DNA of 35,571 bases from the NCBI GenBank assembly GCA_944383695.1, contig CALWQP010000031.1, positions 1 through 35,571 on the forward strand. The letters are read 5' to 3'. Made by a program: the position numbers and the translations under genes. Below are positions 31,172 through 35,571 of this stretch, in pieces. The first letter of the stretch is position 1, and the number at the start of each line of letters is the position of its first letter. The stretch comes from an uncultured Mediterraneibacter sp. (lineage in GTDB: Bacteria > Bacillota > Clostridia > Lachnospirales > Lachnospiraceae). The notes beneath the pieces were generated by a model. The model searched no databases. It had not been told where the DNA came from and saw only the letters and a program-made list of their open reading frames with translations.

Positions 31172-32008
31172 ATGCCATATTCTATCATGCTGGACGCCGG
31201 ACACGGAGGCCGCGATCCGGGAGCTGTATATAACGGAAGACAGGAAAAGGACGACACGCTTGCCCTTGTCCTCGCCGTCGGTGAGATCCTGCAAAACCGC
31301 GGGCTTGATGTCTTGTACACCCGCACAACAGACGTGTATGAATCCCCTTATCAAAAAGCCATGGAAGCAAACGAAGCAGGAGCTGATTTCTTCATCTCTC
31401 TTCACCGCAACTCAAGCCCGGAAGCCAACACGTATTCCGGCGTGGAATCCCTTGTCTATGACAAGTCCGGGCTGAAACTCCAGATGGCAGAGAACATAAA
31501 CGAGCAGCTCGAAACAGTCGGGTTCGCAAACCTGGGAGTCAAGGAACGGCCCGGGCTGGTCGTCCTGCGCCGCACCCGCATGCCCGCTGTCCTTGTGGAA
31601 GTCGGCTTTATCAACTCGGATGCGGATAACCGAATCTTTGATAACAACTTCGATGACATCGCTCTTGCCATTGCGGAGGGCATCCTCAATACCCTTCAGA
31701 TGAACGGGCTCATCGAAAATGGTACAGATCAGGAAAACGGCACAAATCAGGAAAACAGTACAGGAAATAATCCGGAACACTCCGAAGGACTCCCACAGTA
31801 CACAGTGCAGACAGGAGCTTTCCGCAACGGCGCGTACGCAGACCGGCTCCAAAAAGAACTTTTAGAGCAGGATTTCCCGGCCGTGACCAGCCAGGGCGGC
31901 GGGCTTTACCGTGTCACTGTGGGTACGTTTCCGACACTGGATGAGGCAGCGACTATGGAAAGACGGCTGAAGAGAGCCGGATACCAGACAGTGATTGTGA
32001 GCTCATAA
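31172..32008 (+). CDS. N-acetylmuramoyl-L-alanine amidase with SPOR domain (CwlC-like)
   Basis: A 278-residue zinc amidase of the Amidase_3 family. The zinc ligands are in MLDAGHGGRDPG, in the Glu following it, and in FISLHRNSS; the catalytic Glu is in VLVEVGFINSD. A Thr/Asn/Gln/Glu-rich linker (about 180-205) leads to a C-terminal SPOR domain (YTVQTGAFRNGAYADRL, ending RLKRAGYQTVIV). There is no signal peptide. That layout matches CwlC, the mother-cell amidase that lyses the sporangium. I chose the Met at 31172 (AAAAGGAA upstream); a longer reading would cross the terminator. Confidence 0.9.
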   Translation: MPYSIMLDAGHGGRDPGAVYNGRQEKDDTLALVLAVGEILQNRGLDVLYTRTTDVYESPYQKAMEANEAGADFFISLHRNSSPEANTYSGVESLVYDKSGLKLQMAENINEQLETVGFANLGVKERPGLVVLRRTRMPAVLVEVGFINSDADNRIFDNNFDDIALAIAEGILNTLQMNGLIENGTDQENGTNQENSTGNNPEHSEGLPQYTVQTGAFRNGAYADRLQKELLEQDFPAVTSQGGGLYRVTVGTFPTLDEAATMERRLKRAGYQTVIVSS

Positions 32009-32058
32009 AAGACGCAGAAAACCGGGGAGTTTATGCCTCCCCGGCTTTTGCGTCTTTA
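32007..32058. terminator. Strong bidirectional terminator
   Basis: A long hairpin, AAAGACGCAGAAAACCGGGGAG with CTCCCCGGCTTTTGCGTCTTT as the other arm and a 7-nt loop, is flanked by A-rich and T-rich runs. It separates the converging amidase and PFOR genes. Confidence 0.85.
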
Positions 32059-32088
32059 TCTCTTATTCAGCTTCAGCATTCTGCTCTC

Positions 32089-35000
32089 TTACTCGGCATC
32101 AGCTGCGTATACGTCTACCAGTTTCTTCAGGTATGCGTATCTCTCCATAGCTTCTTTCTCATTCTGGGTGAACAGTCTCGCCGCTTTCTCCGGATTTGCT
32201 CTCTTCAGCGCATTGTAACGGACTTCTCCGTCAAGGAATGCCTGGTACTCCTCCTGTTTCGGCTCTTTGCTGTCAAGGAAGAACTTATTGCCTTCAGCCG
32301 CCGGATTGAACCGGAAGTTATTCCAGTATCCGCACTCTACCGCAAGCTGCTCCTCTGTCTGGGCTTTGTTCATACCCTTCTTGATACCGTGATTGATACA
32401 CGGAGCGTATGCGATGATAAGTGACGGTCCCGGATATGCCTCAGCCTCTGTGATGGCTTTGACTGTCTGGTTGAAGTCAGCGCCCATAGCGATCTGCGCA
32501 ACGTATACATAACCGTAGCTCATTGCCATGCCCGCAAGGTCTTTCTTCTTCGTCTCTTTACCGCCTGCCGCGAACTGCGCCGTAGCTCCTGTCATGGTTG
32601 CCTTGGACGCCTGTCCGCCTGTATTGGAGTAAACCTCTGTGTCAAATACCATGATGTTGATGTCCTTGCCGCTTGCGAGAACGTGGTCAACACCGCCGAA
32701 TCCGATATCATAAGCCCATCCGTCTCCGCCGAATACCCACTGGGATTTCTTGGCAAGGAAGTCTTTATTCTTAAGAACTTCTGTCTTTTCAGCAAGGTCG
32801 CAGTCACATGCTTCCAGAGCTGCTACCAGCTTGTCCGTAGCAGTTCCGTTTGTAGCTCCGCATCCGAATGTGTCAAGGTACTCTTTTGCAGCAGCCTTCA
32901 CTTCTTCTTTTTCTGCGATCTCAGCGATCTTCTCAACTTTTGCTTTCATTCTTTCACGGATCGTATTCTGAGCGAGCAGCATACCGTAACCGAACTCAGC
33001 GTTGTCCTCGAACAGGGAGTTACACCATGCCGGTCCTTTTCCTTCCGGTGTTACCGTGTAAGGCGTGGACGGTGAGGAGTTACCCCAGATAGAAGAGCAT
33101 CCTGTTGCGTTCGCAATATACATTCTGTCGCCGTACAGCTGTGTGATCAGCTTCGCGTACGGTGTCTCACCGCAGCCCGCGCATGCGCCTGAGAACTCAA
33201 GCAGCGGCTGTTTGAACTGGCTTCCCTTTACGGTAGTCTCTTTGTATTTTGCAACAACCTCCGGCTTCACCGGAATCTCTCTTCCGTAATCGAAGAAGTC
33301 CTGCTTGCCGGCATTTGCTTCCATGTTGCCCATAACGAGAGCCTTTTCGCCCTTCTTGCCCGGGCAGACATTCGCGCAGGAACCGCATCCTGTACAGTCG
33401 TACGCAGATACTGTTATGGAGAACTTCATGCCCGGCATACCGATCATGTCGATTGCTTCCATACCTTCCGGAGCTTTGGCAAGTTCGTCCTCTGTCAGAG
33501 CCACCGGACGGATAACAGCGTGAGGGCAGACATATGCACAGCGGTTACACTGGATACAATTATCCGGCTGCCAGATCGGGATATCCACTGCGATACCACG
33601 TTTCTCGTACGCGGAGGAACCAGACGGTGTAGAGCCGTCTACATAGTCGTTGAACGCAGATACCGGAAGTGAATTTCCTTCCTGAGCATTTACCTTTGCC
33701 TGAATATTCTTAACGAAGTCAACAACATCTTTTCTTCCGTTCTCATCTACCTTCGGTGCAGCAAGGCCTTCGTCAGCAGCATTCTTCCAGCTCTCCGGAA
33801 CCGCTACTTCCACGACCTGCTTAGCGCCTGCATCGATAGCGTCATAGTTCATCTGAACGATCTTGTCGCCTTTTCTTCCGTAAGTAGCCTTTGCGGCAGC
33901 CTTCATCAGGTCGATCGCCTCTTCCTCCGGAATGATAGCGGCAAGTTTGAAGAACGCAGACTGCAGGACTGTATTGATACGTCCGCCAAGCCCGATCTCT
34001 TTACCGATCTTGATACCGTCGATGGTGTAGAATTTAATGTTATGGTTTGCAATGTATGCTTTCACCTGTCCCGGCAAATGTTTTTCAAGTCCTTCCATGT
34101 CCCACGGACAGTTCAGAAGGAATGTACCGCCGTCAACAAGTTCCTGGACCATGTTGTACTTGTCCACATAGGACGGATTGTGGCATGCCACAAAATTTGC
34201 CTGACGGATCAGGTATGTAGACTTGATCGGCTCTTTACCGAAACGCAGGTGAGACATGGTAACACCGCCGGACTTCTTGGAGTCATAGTCAAAGTAAGCC
34301 TGTGCGTACATGTCTGTGTTGTCGCCGATGATCTTGATGGAGTTCTTGTTCGCTCCGACGGTACCGTCAGCGCCAAGTCCCCAGAACTTACAGTTGATCG
34401 TGCCTTCCGGCGTCGTAACGAGCGGCTCGTTCGCTTCCAGTGACAGGTTCGTCACATCGTCAACGATACCGATCGTGAATTTCTGTTTCTCATCATTATG
34501 GAATACAGCAACGATCTGAGCAGGCGTCGTATCCTTGGAGCCAAGTCCGTAACGTCCTGTGTAGATCGGAACTGCATCGAATTTTGTTCCCTTGAGCGCT
34601 GCAACAACATCAAGGTACAGAGGCTCGCCCAGAGCTCCCGGCTCTTTTGTCCTGTCGAGAACAGAGATCTTCTTAACAGAATCCGGAATCGCATCGATGA
34701 GAGCCTGCGCGCAGAACGGTCTGTACAGACGTACCTTTACAACACCGACTTTCTCTCCTGCCGCAAGCAGGTAGTCAATCGTCTCCTCGATCGTATCACA
34801 GACAGAACCCATGGCAACGATCACGTGCTCTGCATCCTCTGCTCCGTAGTAGTTGAACAGCTTGTAGTCTGTACCAATCTTCGCATTTACCTTGTCCATA
34901 TAGTTCTGGACGATTCCCGGAAGGGCCTCGTAATATGGGTTGCATGCCTCTCTTGCCTGGAAGAAGATGTCCGGGTTCTGAGCGGAACCTCTCTGGCACG

Positions 35001-35571
35001 GATGATTCGGGTTCAGTGCGTGCGCACGGAACGCATCGATGGCATCCATGTTTACCAGATCTTTCAGATCTTCATAATCCCATGTCTCGATCTTCTGAAT
35101 CTCGTGTGATGTACGGAATCCATCGAAGAAGTTGATAAAGGGAAGCTTGCCTTCCAGTGCCGCGCAGTGAGCGACCGGAGTCAGGTCCATAACTTCCTGC
35201 ACGCTGGACTCGCAGAGCATAGCTGCTCCGGTCTGACGACAGGCGTAAACATCTGAGTGATCGCCAAAGATAGAGAGTGCATGGCTTGCCAGCGCGCGCG
35301 CAGATACGTTAAACACACCCGGGAGCTGCTCGCCGGCAACTTTATACAGGTTCGGGATCATAAGCAGAAGTCCCTGAGACGCTGTAAATGTTGTCGTAAG
35401 GGCGCCTGCTGACAGAGAGCCGTGTACAGCGCCTGCCGCACCTGCCTCAGACTGCATTTCCACGACATTCACTGTCTGTCCGAAGATATTCTCTCTGCCT
35501 TCTGTTGCCCATTCGTCAACATGCTCCGGCATAACGGATGACGGTGTGATCGGGTAGATCGCCGCAACTTC
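32089..35571 (-). CDS. nifJ: Pyruvate:ferredoxin (flavodoxin) oxidoreductase (5' end beyond window)
   Basis: A cytosolic iron-sulfur/thiamine-diphosphate enzyme that turns pyruvate and CoA into acetyl-CoA, CO2 and reduced ferredoxin, the key pyruvate step in anaerobes. About 1160 residues are visible and only some 10-25 are missing. The N-terminal part has AAIYPITPSSVMPEHVDEW. The two 4Fe-4S motifs are CIQCNRCAYVCPHA and CTGCGSCANVCPG. The TPP part shows SGACAGCGETPYAKL, NATGCSSIWG, GDGWAYDIGFGG and DTEVYSNTGGQASK. The single-chain form is typical of Clostridia. The reading frame stays open to the right edge. Confidence 0.96.
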   Translation of the reverse strand, partial: EVAAIYPITPSSVMPEHVDEWATEGRENIFGQTVNVVEMQSEAGAAGAVHGSLSAGALTTTFTASQGLLLMIPNLYKVAGEQLPGVFNVSARALASHALSIFGDHSDVYACRQTGAAMLCESSVQEVMDLTPVAHCAALEGKLPFINFFDGFRTSHEIQKIETWDYEDLKDLVNMDAIDAFRAHALNPNHPCQRGSAQNPDIFFQAREACNPYYEALPGIVQNYMDKVNAKIGTDYKLFNYYGAEDAEHVIVAMGSVCDTIEETIDYLLAAGEKVGVVKVRLYRPFCAQALIDAIPDSVKKISVLDRTKEPGALGEPLYLDVVAALKGTKFDAVPIYTGRYGLGSKDTTPAQIVAVFHNDEKQKFTIGIVDDVTNLSLEANEPLVTTPEGTINCKFWGLGADGTVGANKNSIKIIGDNTDMYAQAYFDYDSKKSGGVTMSHLRFGKEPIKSTYLIRQANFVACHNPSYVDKYNMVQELVDGGTFLLNCPWDMEGLEKHLPGQVKAYIANHNIKFYTIDGIKIGKEIGLGGRINTVLQSAFFKLAAIIPEEEAIDLMKAAAKATYGRKGDKIVQMNYDAIDAGAKQVVEVAVPESWKNAADEGLAAPKVDENGRKDVVDFVKNIQAKVNAQEGNSLPVSAFNDYVDGSTPSGSSAYEKRGIAVDIPIWQPDNCIQCNRCAYVCPHAVIRPVALTEDELAKAPEGMEAIDMIGMPGMKFSITVSAYDCTGCGSCANVCPGKKGEKALVMGNMEANAGKQDFFDYGREIPVKPEVVAKYKETTVKGSQFKQPLLEFSGACAGCGETPYAKLITQLYGDRMYIANATGCSSIWGNSSPSTPYTVTPEGKGPAWCNSLFEDNAEFGYGMLLAQNTIRERMKAKVEKIAEIAEKEEVKAAAKEYLDTFGCGATNGTATDKLVAALEACDCDLAEKTEVLKNKDFLAKKSQWVFGGDGWAYDIGFGGVDHVLASGKDINIMVFDTEVYSNTGGQASKATMTGATAQFAAGGKETKKKDLAGMAMSYGYVYVAQIAMGADFNQTVKAITEAEAYPGPSLIIAYAPCINHGIKKGMNKAQTEEQLAVECGYWNNFRFNPAAEGNKFFLDSKEPKQEEYQAFLDGEVRYNALKRANPEKAARLFTQNEKEAMERYAYLKKLVDVYAADAE

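Noticed and set aside
1-35571. CRISPR arrays, rRNA genes, insertion sequences or known riboswitches.
   Set aside because: No regularly spaced repeat-spacer pattern, rRNA sequence, transposase frame or recognisable aptamer core was seen by eye.

Overview
The window looks like a chromosome segment of a spore-forming, anaerobic, low-to-mid GC Firmicute, most likely a gut Lachnospiraceae/Clostridia relative. The reasons are a pyruvate:ferredoxin oxidoreductase, a murB-rapZ-whiA-crh cell-envelope/carbon-control cluster, a CwlC-like sporulation amidase, strong AGGAGG-type ribosome binding sites and a Tn1549-style conjugative module. The species call is inference from gene content; no marker gene was compared.

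Left flank (1-2296): the 5' end of a MalF/LplB-type sugar ABC permease on the minus strand, divergent from a LacI-family regulator on the plus strand. The 300-bp space between them carries two facing sigma-A promoters whose -35 boxes sit inside repeated ATTTGACAA motifs, so the regulator probably controls itself and the sugar operon.

Conjugative element (about 2297-25130, almost all minus strand). In transcription order it holds: parA-parB; a 1100-residue SpaA/VaFE surface adhesin; a RadC-like JAB protein with small ORFs; an AT-rich two-gene cargo (a two-TM protein and an AlbA_2/HATPase/winged-helix protein); a DUF3991-TOPRIM protein; a candidate oriT; DUF3789 and DUF5688 proteins; MobC and a MOBP relaxase; PcfB; the VirD4 coupling protein; a VirB2-like pilin; a VirB6/TrbL-like channel protein; PrgI; the VirB4 ATPase; a DUF6075-like protein; and a lysozyme/CHAP wall hydrolase. 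These proteins would nick the element at oriT, deliver the strand through VirD4 and export it through a type IV secretion channel while the hydrolase opens peptidoglycan. Many genes overlap by 4-50 nt, which suggests translational coupling. One small membrane-protein gene (7251-7631) runs the opposite way inside the T4SS operon with its own promoter and terminator. No integrase, serine recombinase, transposase, excisionase, topoisomerase III or replication initiator is present, so the element is either truncated or depends on recombination functions supplied elsewhere. Its right end lies next to tRNA-Glu(CTC), with three helically phased TGATTACC repeats just downstream of the tRNA terminator.

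Right flank (25160-35571): tRNA-Glu; a YegS-type lipid kinase; a minus-strand operon murB-rapZ-whiA-crh whose HPr-like protein has Asp at position 15 but keeps Ser46; a divergent CNNM/CBS/CorC transporter; a signal-less amidase-SPOR protein preceded by a sigma-K-like promoter; a strong bidirectional terminator; and a nearly complete PFOR gene that runs off the right edge.

The observations most worth following are the missing recombinase, the phased repeats beside the tRNA, a duplicated hairpin leader in front of parA and the TOPRIM gene, the AT-rich cargo pair with its in-frame 12-bp minisatellite, and the antisense membrane gene inside the transfer operon.
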